Positions 45,563 to 53,964 of a stretch of DNA of 64,000 bases are shown here, one piece after another. Source of the stretch: Prevotella aff. ruminicola Tc2-24 (GTDB taxonomy: Bacteria; Bacteroidota; Bacteroidia; Bacteroidales; Bacteroidaceae); contig NZ_FOIQ01000002.1 of the NCBI RefSeq assembly GCF_900110895.1, positions 63,810 to 127,809 on the forward strand. The letters run 5' to 3'. The notes below the pieces were generated by a model that saw only the letters and a program-made list of their open reading frames with translations, had not been told where the DNA came from and ran no database searches. Each line of letters opens with the position of its first letter. The stretch's first letter is position 1. The position numbers were made by a program, and so were the translations under genes.

Positions 45563-48154
45563 ATGAAAAGAATCACATTTATGCTTGTCTGCTGTCTCAT
45601 CTTTACCGGAGTGCAGGCCCAGAAGATTACGCGCGAATACCATAACGTGTCGCTCAGCGAGGCTCTGCGCCAACTGGACGAGCAGACCGAGGAATACACC
45701 ATCAGTTTTCTCTACAACGAACTGGAGGACTTCCGTATCACCACTTCGGTACACCACAAGACCGTTCCAGATGCCATCCGTCAGATGATTGGCTTCTACC
45801 CCATCCGCATGAGTGTTGAGCCAGGGATTACAAATCCCAACCAACAGGAAATCATCGTCGAGTGTCCGCAGAAGACAGCCCCTAGATACAAGGGGAACAT
45901 CATAGACGAGCAAGGCCAGCCCGTAGCCTACGCTAACATTGCCCTGCTCTCATCTCAGGACTCCACGCTCATCACAGGTGGCGTATCGAACGAGAGTGGT
46001 CTCTTCGTCATCCCTTGCGAAAGGCCACAGGAAGGCAACGGCACGCAGCCCGTCCTCGCTCGTATTTCCTATGTTGGCTACAAGACCATTTACAAGCGAT
46101 GCAACAGCACCAACCTCGGCACTATACGAATGCAGCCCGAGACAATGACGTTGAAAGGAGTCGTTGTGAAAGGCGAGATTCCGCAATACAGAACCACAAC
46201 AGGTGGTATGACTGTCGAAATACAAAACTCCATCCTCAAAGATGTAGGGACGGCCGACGAAGTACTCTCGATGCTCCCTAATGTACAGGGTGGGGACGGC
46301 AATTATACAGTATTTGCTAAAGGCACACCAGAAATCTATATTAACAATAAGAAGGTGCAGAACACTCGCGACCTAAAGCAACTGAAGTCCACCGACATCA
46401 AGAGCATTGACGTCATCACCTCGCCAGGTGCCAAGTACAATGCAGAGGTCAGTGCAGTTATTCGTATCAAGACTGTCAGGCCACAAGGCGACGGTATGAG
46501 TGTAGGGGCTTACAGCCAAGTGGTATATAATGAGAAATGGACTACCTACGACGATGCAACGGTAAAATATCGTACTGGCGGTCTGGAGGCGTTTGGAACC
46601 ATATCACTTAATAATCACAACCACTCCGAGGACAACACGCTGCAATCAGACACTTACGCCAATGGCAATCATGTCAGTATCGACCAATACGCCCCTACCA
46701 GTAATTGGATCACGATGCTGAACGGACAAATAGGAGTCAGTTATGACTTTGATGCAGACAACTCCATTGGCTTTACCTACAGTCTGGGCGGTTCGCTCTA
46801 TGAGGGTGGAACAGTGCCGATGCAACAGATCATCACGCGAAACAACGCCTTGGAAGGTACGGTGGACCAACTCATGAAGTTTGGTGCCAGTAATCGCCCT
46901 CATCACGAGACCAACATCTACTATGTGGGTAAAGTCGGTAAACTCGGCATCGATTTCAACGGCTCGTGGATATGGAAAAAAGACATGTACAACCAGACTT
47001 CGTTCGAACAGAGTCTGCAACTAGGCGACCGCATCGTGACGACTCACAACGAGAATCGGGGTAATATGTTGGCAGGGAAACTGGTACTGACTTATCCGAT
47101 ATGGAAAGGAGAATTGAGCTTCGGCAGTGAGGTCACACGCTCCAACAGTCACAGCATATATGAAAATATTGAACGAGTTTTATCCCCTTCTGACGACGAG
47201 ATCCGAGAAAGCAATATTGCAGGATTTGCAGAATATCAAATGAAACTGGGCGATTGGAGCATTGGTGGCGGACTGCGTTACGAGGCAGTTAATTCCGACT
47301 ATTACTCATTCGGTAAATACCTGACCGAGCCAAGCCGCCAATACCGCGACCTCTTCCCCAATTTTATCGCAGGTTGGCAAAAGAACAAATGGGGCATCCA
47401 ACTGAGCTACGACAAACGTATTAGCCGTCCAAGTTATCAGTCGCTCAACTCTAATGTGCAATACGATAACCGCTATGAGTACGAGGGCGGAAACCCGCTG
47501 CTACGTCCATCCATCATGCAGAATCTCGACCTGAATGTCACCTACTCATGGCTATCCTTCACAGCAGGCTATAGCCATAACAAGGATGCGCGACTGAGTT
47601 TCGGCAGCCTATATCAGGAGGGGACAGAGATAACCATCTGGACCGACCGCAATTTCGACAAATTCGAGTCATACCACGCCTCACTGACGGTCTCCCCCAA
47701 TTTTGGCTTTTATCAGCCGACGCTGACTCTCAGCTACTGGCAGCAGGACTTCGACACTCAGGCATACGGTATTACCTCAAAACTCAACGACCCCGAATGG
47801 CAGATCAATTTCCGCAACTGGTTCTCTATCGACAAGACCACCAAGGCCATGCTCTATCTGCATTATTCCACCAACTATGATAATGGCTTCAATCACTATG
47901 CCCACAATTTCAACATCAATGCCCGCGTGCAGAAGACTTTCTTTGGTGGCAACCTGACAGCCGCTCTCTTTGCCAACGACATCTTCCGCAACCTCCGTGA
48001 ACGCTGGACGGGCTACTATCCCGTAACTACGATGACCAAGGATGCCTATCTCTATACGCAGAACATCGGAGTGTCACTCTCGTATAATTTCAATACCACC
48101 CGAAGCAAGTACAAAGGCACAGGTGCTGGTAACGAAGAAAAGAACCGACTATAA
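45563..48154 (+). CDS. TonB-dependent receptor-like outer membrane protein with STN domain
   Basis: An 863-residue protein with a signal peptide (about 1-19, GVQAQ), an STN signalling domain (about 22-95; YHNVSLSEALRQLDEQTEEYTISFLYN), a carboxypeptidase-type regulatory beta-sandwich (about 107-190), a plug (around 200-315) and a C-terminal barrel of the outer membrane beta-barrel family. The STN domain and the upstream sigma/anti-sigma genes make it a signal-transducing transporter. The substrate is not evident; there is no SusD partner. The last 199 nt of the gene, plus 7 nt beyond, recur at 53744-53949. Confidence 0.88.
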   Translation: MKRITFMLVCCLIFTGVQAQKITREYHNVSLSEALRQLDEQTEEYTISFLYNELEDFRITTSVHHKTVPDAIRQMIGFYPIRMSVEPGITNPNQQEIIVECPQKTAPRYKGNIIDEQGQPVAYANIALLSSQDSTLITGGVSNESGLFVIPCERPQEGNGTQPVLARISYVGYKTIYKRCNSTNLGTIRMQPETMTLKGVVVKGEIPQYRTTTGGMTVEIQNSILKDVGTADEVLSMLPNVQGGDGNYTVFAKGTPEIYINNKKVQNTRDLKQLKSTDIKSIDVITSPGAKYNAEVSAVIRIKTVRPQGDGMSVGAYSQVVYNEKWTTYDDATVKYRTGGLEAFGTISLNNHNHSEDNTLQSDTYANGNHVSIDQYAPTSNWITMLNGQIGVSYDFDADNSIGFTYSLGGSLYEGGTVPMQQIITRNNALEGTVDQLMKFGASNRPHHETNIYYVGKVGKLGIDFNGSWIWKKDMYNQTSFEQSLQLGDRIVTTHNENRGNMLAGKLVLTYPIWKGELSFGSEVTRSNSHSIYENIERVLSPSDDEIRESNIAGFAEYQMKLGDWSIGGGLRYEAVNSDYYSFGKYLTEPSRQYRDLFPNFIAGWQKNKWGIQLSYDKRISRPSYQSLNSNVQYDNRYEYEGGNPLLRPSIMQNLDLNVTYSWLSFTAGYSHNKDARLSFGSLYQEGTEITIWTDRNFDKFESYHASLTVSPNFGFYQPTLTLSYWQQDFDTQAYGITSKLNDPEWQINFRNWFSIDKTTKAMLYLHYSTNYDNGFNHYAHNFNINARVQKTFFGGNLTAALFANDIFRNLRERWTGYYPVTTMTKDAYLYTQNIGVSLSYNFNTTRSKYKGTGAGNEEKNRL

Positions 48155-48161
48155 ATCTCTC
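47956..48161 (+). repeat. 206-nt direct repeat, left copy (receptor gene 3' end)
   Basis: This stretch is repeated at 53744-53949, offset 5,788 nt. By eye all bases match except one: the stop TAA here is TAG in the right copy. This copy is the genuine end of the 863-residue receptor gene. The repeats bracket the BlaI-M56-GLPGLI-TonB unit. Confidence 0.95.
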
Positions 48162-48216
48162 TCGTGATCTCCTCACGATAGCAGATGTTTTTCCACCCTT
48201 TTATGCAAACTTAGAG

Positions 48217-48275
48217 TTTCCTCCGAGGAAAGTCCCACTTTCCTCCGGGGAAACTCTGCTTTTCCTCGGAGGAAA
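48217..48275 (+). repeat. three-unit 22-nt array of TTTCCTCCGAGGAAA palindromes
   Basis: Three 15-nt dyads begin at 48217, 48239 and 48261 (TTTCCTCCGAGGAAA, TTTCCTCCGGGGAAA, TTTCCTCGGAGGAAA), each separated by 7 nt. The same architecture recurs at 54195-54253. It lies in the gap between the receptor gene and the BlaI promoter. Confidence 0.9.
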
Positions 48276-48334
48276 CTTTGAAGCCTCATTTCCAGGTCAC
48301 ATCGAGTCAGCAGGAACTCATAAAAAACGTTAAG

Positions 48335-48389
48335 TACTAAAAGTTTAGTTGGAAATATTTTGTTCTACTAAACTTTTAGTATATATTTG
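48335..48389 (+). promoter_or_regulatory. BlaI-type operators and promoter of the blaI-M56 unit
   Basis: Two 14-nt palindromes, ACTAAAAGTTTAGT (48336-48349) and its reverse complement ACTAAACTTTTAGT (48367-48380), flank a promoter: TTTG at 48359-48362, a 19-nt spacer and TATATTTG at 48382-48389. The second palindrome fills most of the spacer, so a bound repressor would block the polymerase. This fits autoregulation by the BlaI-like protein encoded next. Confidence 0.85.
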
Positions 48390-48414
48390 CAGCCAAGAAC
48401 AAGACAACCACCGT

Positions 48415-48807
48415 ATGAAAGAGAAAAAAGCAGCACGCCAACTGACTAAGGCAGAGACGCAGGTGATGAATATCTTATGGGCTCTGCCTGAGCAACAAGG
48501 ATTCATTCAAGACATCATTGAGCGCTATCCTGACCCCAAACCCGCCTATACGACAATCCTCACCTTCATGAAGATTCTGACAGAGAAGGGGTTTGTCAAA
48601 CCAGAGAAGAAGGGTAAGGCCAATCTGTTTTCCCCTTTGGTAAGCAAAGACGACTATACCTATTCATATATCAGCGATGTCAAGGACACCTTCTTTGGCG
48701 GTTCTTTTTCTTCACTTGTCAGCTTCTTTGCCCAGAAAGAGCATTACAATGAAGAAGAAGTTGCCGAGTTGAAAGAGTTGATGCACAAAATTGAGAAAAA
48801 GAAATGA
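48415..48807 (+). CDS. blaI: BlaI/MecI-family transcriptional repressor
   Basis: A 130-residue winged-helix repressor (LTKAETQVMNILWALPEQQGFIQDIIERYPDPKPAYTTILTFMKILTEKGFV, about 10-62) with a helical dimerisation tail. BlaI-type repressors are inactivated by proteolysis triggered by an M56 membrane peptidase, encoded next with a 4-nt overlap. The start at 48415 is chosen over an upstream in-frame codon that would overlap the operators. No beta-lactamase gene is in the unit, so antibiotic resistance is not implied. Confidence 0.9.
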   Translation: MKEKKAARQLTKAETQVMNILWALPEQQGFIQDIIERYPDPKPAYTTILTFMKILTEKGFVKPEKKGKANLFSPLVSKDDYTYSYISDVKDTFFGGSFSSLVSFFAQKEHYNEEEVAELKELMHKIEKKK

Positions 48808-50045
48808 TGGCTCCACTTCTTCTATATATAGGTAAGGTGGCAATACTGCTCGCAGTATTCTATCTATTCTATCGACTGCTGATGGAACGCGAGACCTTCC
48901 ATCGCTTCAATCGTGCCATACTGCTCCTGTCTGTCTTGATGGCCTTTATCCTTCCACTGTGTGAGATGACCCTACACAAGACAGTGACAACAGCCTCCAT
49001 GCCGTCTGATAGTACAACCTTCCATGCTGATTCCCATTCCGCATCCTCTCAATCTGCAGTTTATAATCCTCTTCTATGGCTGTTCGCTGTCTATCTCACA
49101 GGGATGGTATTAAAGATGCTGCATACAGCCTTCAGTATCTATCGACTCCACCGCCTGATTCGTCATTGTGAGCATCATCCTCAGGCTGATGGCACCACGA
49201 TTGCTGTTTGTCCTCAGGATATAGCACCCTTTAGTTGGTGGAACACGATTGTCTTCTCCCGTTGGGACTATCAGCTGCAAGATAGGGCCTTGCTAGTTCA
49301 TGAGCGGGCACATATCGATAGTTACCACTCCTTCGATCTCCTGCTGATGGAGTTGGTTATAGCCTTACAGTGGTTTAACCCTGCCATCTGGCTGATAGGA
49401 CGTGAGCTGCGTGCTGTTCACGAATACGAGGCAGATGCCAGTGTGCTCTCTGGCGGCGTGGATGCCCATCACTACCTGAACCTGCTGATGGACAGAGCCA
49501 ACGCCAAACTGGAGTGTACATTGGCAAATGCCATCAGTCAGCGAACGCTGAAAAACCGCTTTCAGATGATGGCTCGTCATCGTTCCAAGCCATCTCGCCT
49601 GCTCAAGGTTCTCTATCTCCTACCCATCGTTGCCATCACCCTGGCCCTGAATGCCAAGACCATTATCGACTATCAGGTAGAAAACCTCTCTCTCACCAGT
49701 CCTGCAGCCGATACCATCCAGACATCTGTGCCCCAGGAGGTGGCAAAGTCCCCTGTATCTAAGACAAACAGAAATCAGAACGTCCAGAGGTCTGAACAAC
49801 AGTCCGACATCGTACTTGTCACCATTTCTGGTACAGTCATCGACATGGAAGGCCATCCCCTTACGGGAACCATCGTCAAGGTACACGATGGCACATCCGG
49901 GACAATCACCGACTTCGATGGCAAATTCAAACTCCAAGTACCGAAAGGTTCCGCCGTCGACTTCATGAACATTGGCATGGCAACAGTCTCTATACCAGTT
50001 AAAAGCGACATGACCTTCCAAAAGATAACAATGAAACTTGAATAA
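48804..50045 (+). CDS. M56 (BlaR1-like) membrane metallopeptidase with C-terminal carboxypeptidase-regulatory-like domain
   Basis: A 413-residue integral membrane peptidase. Membrane segments are seen near 5-25, 38-55 and 88-110, and another near 268-285. The zinc motif HERAH at 166-170 and the third ligand region HEYEADASVL are intact. The part after the last membrane segment has no penicillin-binding sensor; it ends in a beta-sandwich (about 336-413; ISGTVIDMEGHPLTGTIVKVHDGTSGTITDFDGKFKLQV). It likely cleaves or releases the BlaI-like repressor in response to an unknown envelope signal. Confidence 0.88.
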   Translation: MMAPLLLYIGKVAILLAVFYLFYRLLMERETFHRFNRAILLLSVLMAFILPLCEMTLHKTVTTASMPSDSTTFHADSHSASSQSAVYNPLLWLFAVYLTGMVLKMLHTAFSIYRLHRLIRHCEHHPQADGTTIAVCPQDIAPFSWWNTIVFSRWDYQLQDRALLVHERAHIDSYHSFDLLLMELVIALQWFNPAIWLIGRELRAVHEYEADASVLSGGVDAHHYLNLLMDRANAKLECTLANAISQRTLKNRFQMMARHRSKPSRLLKVLYLLPIVAITLALNAKTIIDYQVENLSLTSPAADTIQTSVPQEVAKSPVSKTNRNQNVQRSEQQSDIVLVTISGTVIDMEGHPLTGTIVKVHDGTSGTITDFDGKFKLQVPKGSAVDFMNIGMATVSIPVKSDMTFQKITMKLE

Positions 50046-50062
50046 CCCAACCAAGAGTAACA

Positions 50063-50950
50063 ATGAGACCAACTCCCCTAACCATGATCTTATGGCTATG
50101 TCTCTGGCACTCGAGTCCCACCTCAGCCCAGATACAAGAAACCTTCTGGCATTGGCAGGTGATTGATACCGTGCAGATCTTCTGTGTGTATGATCATACC
50201 ACATACCCTACACTCCGTTCATATCAGTTTAAGGAGCACGAACTGTTTTGTGTAGAGGTGGGGCGCAACATCTCAAAGTACTATAGCCTGAAAGAACTCG
50301 AGGGCGACTCTCTTCTCCATACAACGTCACAAGCCAAGCAGGAATATCAACGTCGAATTCGTGAAGCCATGAAAGTTAAGGGCGGCAACAAGACAAGTCG
50401 TCTGGAAAAGATGACGCAAATCATGCCTGGCGGAAATCTTGAAGAAACCTATAAGAACTATCCCGTACAGGATTCTATGTTAGTGCATAACGGCTGGCAT
50501 GGACGAACGAAATACACAGAAGCTATGATACCACAGGACTGGGAGATACAGTCCGACACCATGTCGATCTTAGGTTACGCCTGTCAAAAAGCCACATGCA
50601 GATGGCGAGGGCGCGACTACACAGCATGGTTCACAGAAGAGATTCCCATAAGTGATGGTCCTTATAAGTTCTTTGGTTTACCTGGCTTGATCGTATCTGT
50701 TGAGGACTCAACTGGCGAGTACGGTTGGCTGCTGCAGGGCATAGAAAAGCCCGTTGGCAAACGTATCTACTTGTCGCAACCCTTTAATGGACAAAGATAT
50801 AAGCCTACAGATCGTCTGACAGAGCTACGCAGTCAATGGAAAAGTCGACTTGACATGATAAAGAAGCTTAACTCAGATGCCATTATGCTTGGAAAAGAAC
50901 CTCCAGAAAACGAAGATCCCTATGATTTAATAGAGTTAGACTACAAGTAA
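50063..50950 (+). CDS. GLPGLI family exported protein (Porph_ging)
   Basis: A 295-residue protein with a signal peptide (about 1-22, TSAQ) and the namesake motif GLPGLIVSVED near residue 210. The family is confined to Bacteroidota and has no known function. It lies between the M56 peptidase and a TonB-type receptor in one unit (gaps 17 and 22 nt). Other features are KYTEAMIPQDWEIQSDTMSILGYACQKATCRWRGRDYTAWF, typical of the family core. Confidence 0.85.
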   Translation: MRPTPLTMILWLCLWHSSPTSAQIQETFWHWQVIDTVQIFCVYDHTTYPTLRSYQFKEHELFCVEVGRNISKYYSLKELEGDSLLHTTSQAKQEYQRRIREAMKVKGGNKTSRLEKMTQIMPGGNLEETYKNYPVQDSMLVHNGWHGRTKYTEAMIPQDWEIQSDTMSILGYACQKATCRWRGRDYTAWFTEEIPISDGPYKFFGLPGLIVSVEDSTGEYGWLLQGIEKPVGKRIYLSQPFNGQRYKPTDRLTELRSQWKSRLDMIKKLNSDAIMLGKEPPENEDPYDLIELDYK

Positions 50951-50972
50951 AAAACAACAAAACCAACTGAAT

Positions 50973-53486
50973 ATGAAGAGGTTACTATTTACCTGTCTGA
51001 TGACAGGTCTAGCCCTTATTGTCTCTGCACAGGTGAAGATATCAGGATATGTTACTGACAGCCAGAGTGGGAAACCGCTTGGCAAAGTTATTGTGTCGGC
51101 AAGAGATCAGGAGAACAAGATGAAAGGGTTTACCCAGACCAAAACAGATGGAACATATACTCTTACTGTTGCAGGGGAGTATCTTCATTTCTCTATCATC
51201 GGCTATAAAAAGAAGACCATCAACCTAACGGCAGGTCGGACAATATATGATGTGGCATTGGAACAATCGGTCATCGAACTGAAGGAAGTGAAAGTCAAAG
51301 CACGGAAGATACGTCAACGAGGCGACACCTTAATATATCATGTGGCCACCTTCGCCAAAGACGGCGACCGTTCCATTGGCGATGTACTGAAGAAAATGCC
51401 AGGCATACAGGTGGCCAACGATGGTAAGATATCGTATAACGGCATGCCCATCAACAAGTTCTATATAGAGGGTAAGGACTTATTACAAGGAAAATATGGT
51501 TTGGCTACGAAAGGCGTAGAGCATCAGGATGTGAGCAGTGTGGAGGTGATGACCAATCATCAGCCAATCAAAGCCTTGAAGAGCCTGTCTGAGTCGGAAC
51601 AGGCTGCCATCAACCTGCGACTGAAAGACGGCTCGAAGTCGCACTTGATAACCACCATTCAGGCAGCCATCGGCTTACCATCACTGTGGAATAGCAACCT
51701 CACTACTATGATGTTCAGTAAACAGTGGCAAATGATCTCTACCTATAAGACTAACAATACGGGCGAGGACCTTCTGAACGACATTCGTGAGCATGCCTCA
51801 TTTCTGGAACCACCAAGACAAGAATTCCATGAGACGGATTATCTGTCTCTTCCAGTAGACCGTCTGTCGGAATTAAAGCAGAACAGGACTCTATTCAATA
51901 AGTCGCACCTGCTGTCAACCAATTGGATCTTCGGCATTGGTCAAGACGCAACACTCGATGCACAGGTATCATACCTTTCAGACCGCCAACATGCCGACCA
52001 CCAAACGAACTCGGTATATTTCCTCGCCGAAGGGAGTCGCCTGATAGAAGATCGTCTGCACAGCAAGAACGGTCTTCAAGAGCTTTCCGTAAAACTGACT
52101 GCTGAGGTAAACCGCGACAGCAACTATCTGAACAACATACTACGGGCAGAGTTAGACTGGCATGACGGCGATGTACAGACAACTGGTACTTATAATACCT
52201 CACAACACCTCTATCAGCCGCACCATCAGTTGAGCAATACGCTTGAGTTTATTCATCGTAAAGGCAAGAACGCCTTGACTCTTAACTCACACCATCAGAT
52301 GGACTGGCTACCGCAATACACCTCTGTCATGAGTGGGGTTCAGCCATACCGCCAAGAGCTGAACCGTCGCTCATTCTACAGCGACCAGCATGTGAACTAC
52401 GACTTAGGTATGGGCATGTTTGTCGTGGCGATGGAGGGCGGTATGAACTACATCAATCGTCGTCTGAACAACTATCACACGTATCGTTACCAAACTTATC
52501 TCACACCTACGCTGAGATATCCACATCGTGATTTCAACTTTACGTTCCGACTACCGTTAAACTACTATCACTACGATTTCGATGGTAGCAAGCGCGACGA
52601 TGTGAGCTATGGCACCAGTCTGGGTGTGTCCTATCGTGGCATTCCCCATTTGTCACTATCACTCACAGGCGACATCAGCGAGAATCCTTATAACATCAGC
52701 AGTCATTATGATGGCCTATTGATGACCAACTACCGCACCATGACACGTGGCACCACCGAATACGGCACGGCAACGGGAAAGAGCCTGACACTATCGACTT
52801 TCTATCAGAACACAACTAATGGCATATTCGGTTTCCTTACTGTCAGCCATATGTGGAACAAGAACCCGTTTGTGTCTATTCAATCGTTTGATGGCAACTG
52901 GCTCATCAACGGCTTGATGCTCAGTCCAAATCATAGTCGCTCATGGCTCGTCAATGGCAATATCGAAACCTTGTTTCCACTCGTTGGCGGTATGTTTAAA
53001 CTCTATGCCCGCTGGTTGCAGTTCGATCGTGAGATGATGACAGACGATGCTCTGACAGCCTATCGCAACAACTCCTTGTCGCTTGATGCCATCGTCAACG
53101 GTACTCTCTTCCGCAAACTCAACTGGAAGTACGAACTGGAATACAATTCCAGCCATTTGTGCGTAGACGATGGTGGAGCAACTACCCTACGCGACTTTGA
53201 GCATAGTTTCTCACTCTATTATTCGCCCATCAGGAAACTATCCTTCTCTCTGATAGGCGAATACTATCATAATGAGATTGCCACCCGCCAATATTCCGAC
53301 TATTTCCTGATGGACTCAAAAGCCATCTTGAAGTTCCGTTCCAATCTTGAACTGGCCTTAACCCTCAACAATATATTCAATGTCAACCATTACTCTCACA
53401 CCATTTACAACGAGATGATGTCTATCTCAGAATCGCAGCCCATCCGCGGTCGCGAACTCTTACTAAGCATCTATTTTCGACCATAA
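50973..53486 (+). CDS. TonB-dependent receptor-like outer membrane protein with N-terminal carboxypeptidase-regulatory domain
   Basis: An 837-residue outer membrane protein. A signal peptide (about 1-19, VSAQ) is followed by a beta-sandwich (about 21-95; ISGYVTDSQSGKPLGKVIVSARD), a plug (about 105-215; IGDVLKKMPGIQVANDGKISYNGMPINKFYIEGKDL) and a long barrel ending YFRP. It lacks the STN domain of the first receptor, so it is not itself a sigma-factor signalling receptor. It is the last gene of the BlaI-M56-GLPGLI unit. The substrate is unknown. Confidence 0.87.
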   Translation: MKRLLFTCLMTGLALIVSAQVKISGYVTDSQSGKPLGKVIVSARDQENKMKGFTQTKTDGTYTLTVAGEYLHFSIIGYKKKTINLTAGRTIYDVALEQSVIELKEVKVKARKIRQRGDTLIYHVATFAKDGDRSIGDVLKKMPGIQVANDGKISYNGMPINKFYIEGKDLLQGKYGLATKGVEHQDVSSVEVMTNHQPIKALKSLSESEQAAINLRLKDGSKSHLITTIQAAIGLPSLWNSNLTTMMFSKQWQMISTYKTNNTGEDLLNDIREHASFLEPPRQEFHETDYLSLPVDRLSELKQNRTLFNKSHLLSTNWIFGIGQDATLDAQVSYLSDRQHADHQTNSVYFLAEGSRLIEDRLHSKNGLQELSVKLTAEVNRDSNYLNNILRAELDWHDGDVQTTGTYNTSQHLYQPHHQLSNTLEFIHRKGKNALTLNSHHQMDWLPQYTSVMSGVQPYRQELNRRSFYSDQHVNYDLGMGMFVVAMEGGMNYINRRLNNYHTYRYQTYLTPTLRYPHRDFNFTFRLPLNYYHYDFDGSKRDDVSYGTSLGVSYRGIPHLSLSLTGDISENPYNISSHYDGLLMTNYRTMTRGTTEYGTATGKSLTLSTFYQNTTNGIFGFLTVSHMWNKNPFVSIQSFDGNWLINGLMLSPNHSRSWLVNGNIETLFPLVGGMFKLYARWLQFDREMMTDDALTAYRNNSLSLDAIVNGTLFRKLNWKYELEYNSSHLCVDDGGATTLRDFEHSFSLYYSPIRKLSFSLIGEYYHNEIATRQYSDYFLMDSKAILKFRSNLELALTLNNIFNVNHYSHTIYNEMMSISESQPIRGRELLLSIYFRP

Positions 53487-53522
53487 GAGTTTAAAAGTGT
53501 AACAACATTCGAATATTTTTCG

Positions 53523-53550
53523 TATCTTTGCGATGGAAATTGCAAAGATA
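53523..53550. promoter_or_regulatory. facing -7 elements in a 9-bp inverted repeat
   Basis: TATCTTTGC at 53523-53531 and GCAAAGATA at 53542-53550 are exact reverse complements separated by 10 nt. Each half is a TAnnTTTG element, one per strand, pointing at each other. The plus-strand element could drive the small gene at 53573. Confidence 0.55.
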
Positions 53551-53572
53551 ATATATAAATATAATAAGGTAC

Positions 53573-53743
53573 GTGATTACAAAAGACAGCATCGAGACCG
53601 CCTACAGCTTCCTGCACCAGAAGCAGCGCATCTATGCCCACTCCACGCTCGACTGGCAGAAGGATGACATAGAGGTCGCCATCGCCTCGTATGCCGATGA
53701 CATGAGTCGAGAACTGTACACGACCGTCTCTGGCGGCAAGCCC
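53573..53743 (+). pseudogene. 5' fragment of a small gene cut by the 206-nt repeat
   Basis: From GTG at 53573 the frame reads ITKDSIETAYSFLHQKQRIYAHSTLDW and then 30 further residues up to GGKP before it enters the right copy of the receptor repeat, in a frame different from that of the receptor. The frame then stops at 53788. The amino acid composition looks like a real protein. It resembles, from memory only, a small conserved Bacteroidales protein of unknown function whose C-terminus would be missing. The start could be a mutated ATG. Confidence 0.55.
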
Positions 53744-53949
53744 GACAGCCGCTCTCTTTGCCAACGACATCTTCCGCAACCTCCGTGAACGCTGGACGGG
53801 CTACTATCCCGTAACTACGATGACCAAGGATGCCTATCTCTATACGCAGAACATCGGAGTGTCACTCTCGTATAATTTCAATACCACCCGAAGCAAGTAC
53901 AAAGGCACAGGTGCTGGTAACGAAGAAAAGAACCGACTATAGATCTCTC
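53744..53949 (+). repeat. 206-nt direct repeat, right copy (receptor gene fragment)
   Basis: It encodes, without a start, the last 65 or so residues of the receptor at 45563-48154 and ends with TAG in place of TAA. Identity is complete apart from that base. It abuts the truncated gene at 53743 and lies 15 nt before the right tRNA-Asn repeat. Confidence 0.95.
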
Positions 53950-53964
53950 CTTTCTTGATGGGCT

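Noticed and set aside
48217..48275. CRISPR array
   Set aside because: Repeats are 15 nt and spacers 7 nt, far below CRISPR dimensions, and no cas genes are near.
48415..50045. Beta-lactam resistance regulator pair
   Set aside because: The M56 protein lacks a penicillin-binding sensor domain and no beta-lactamase or mecA-type gene is in the unit.
44061..53964. Insertion sequence or integrative conjugative element with its own integrase
   Set aside because: No transposase, integrase, relaxase or conjugation gene was found; only the repeats point to past mobility.
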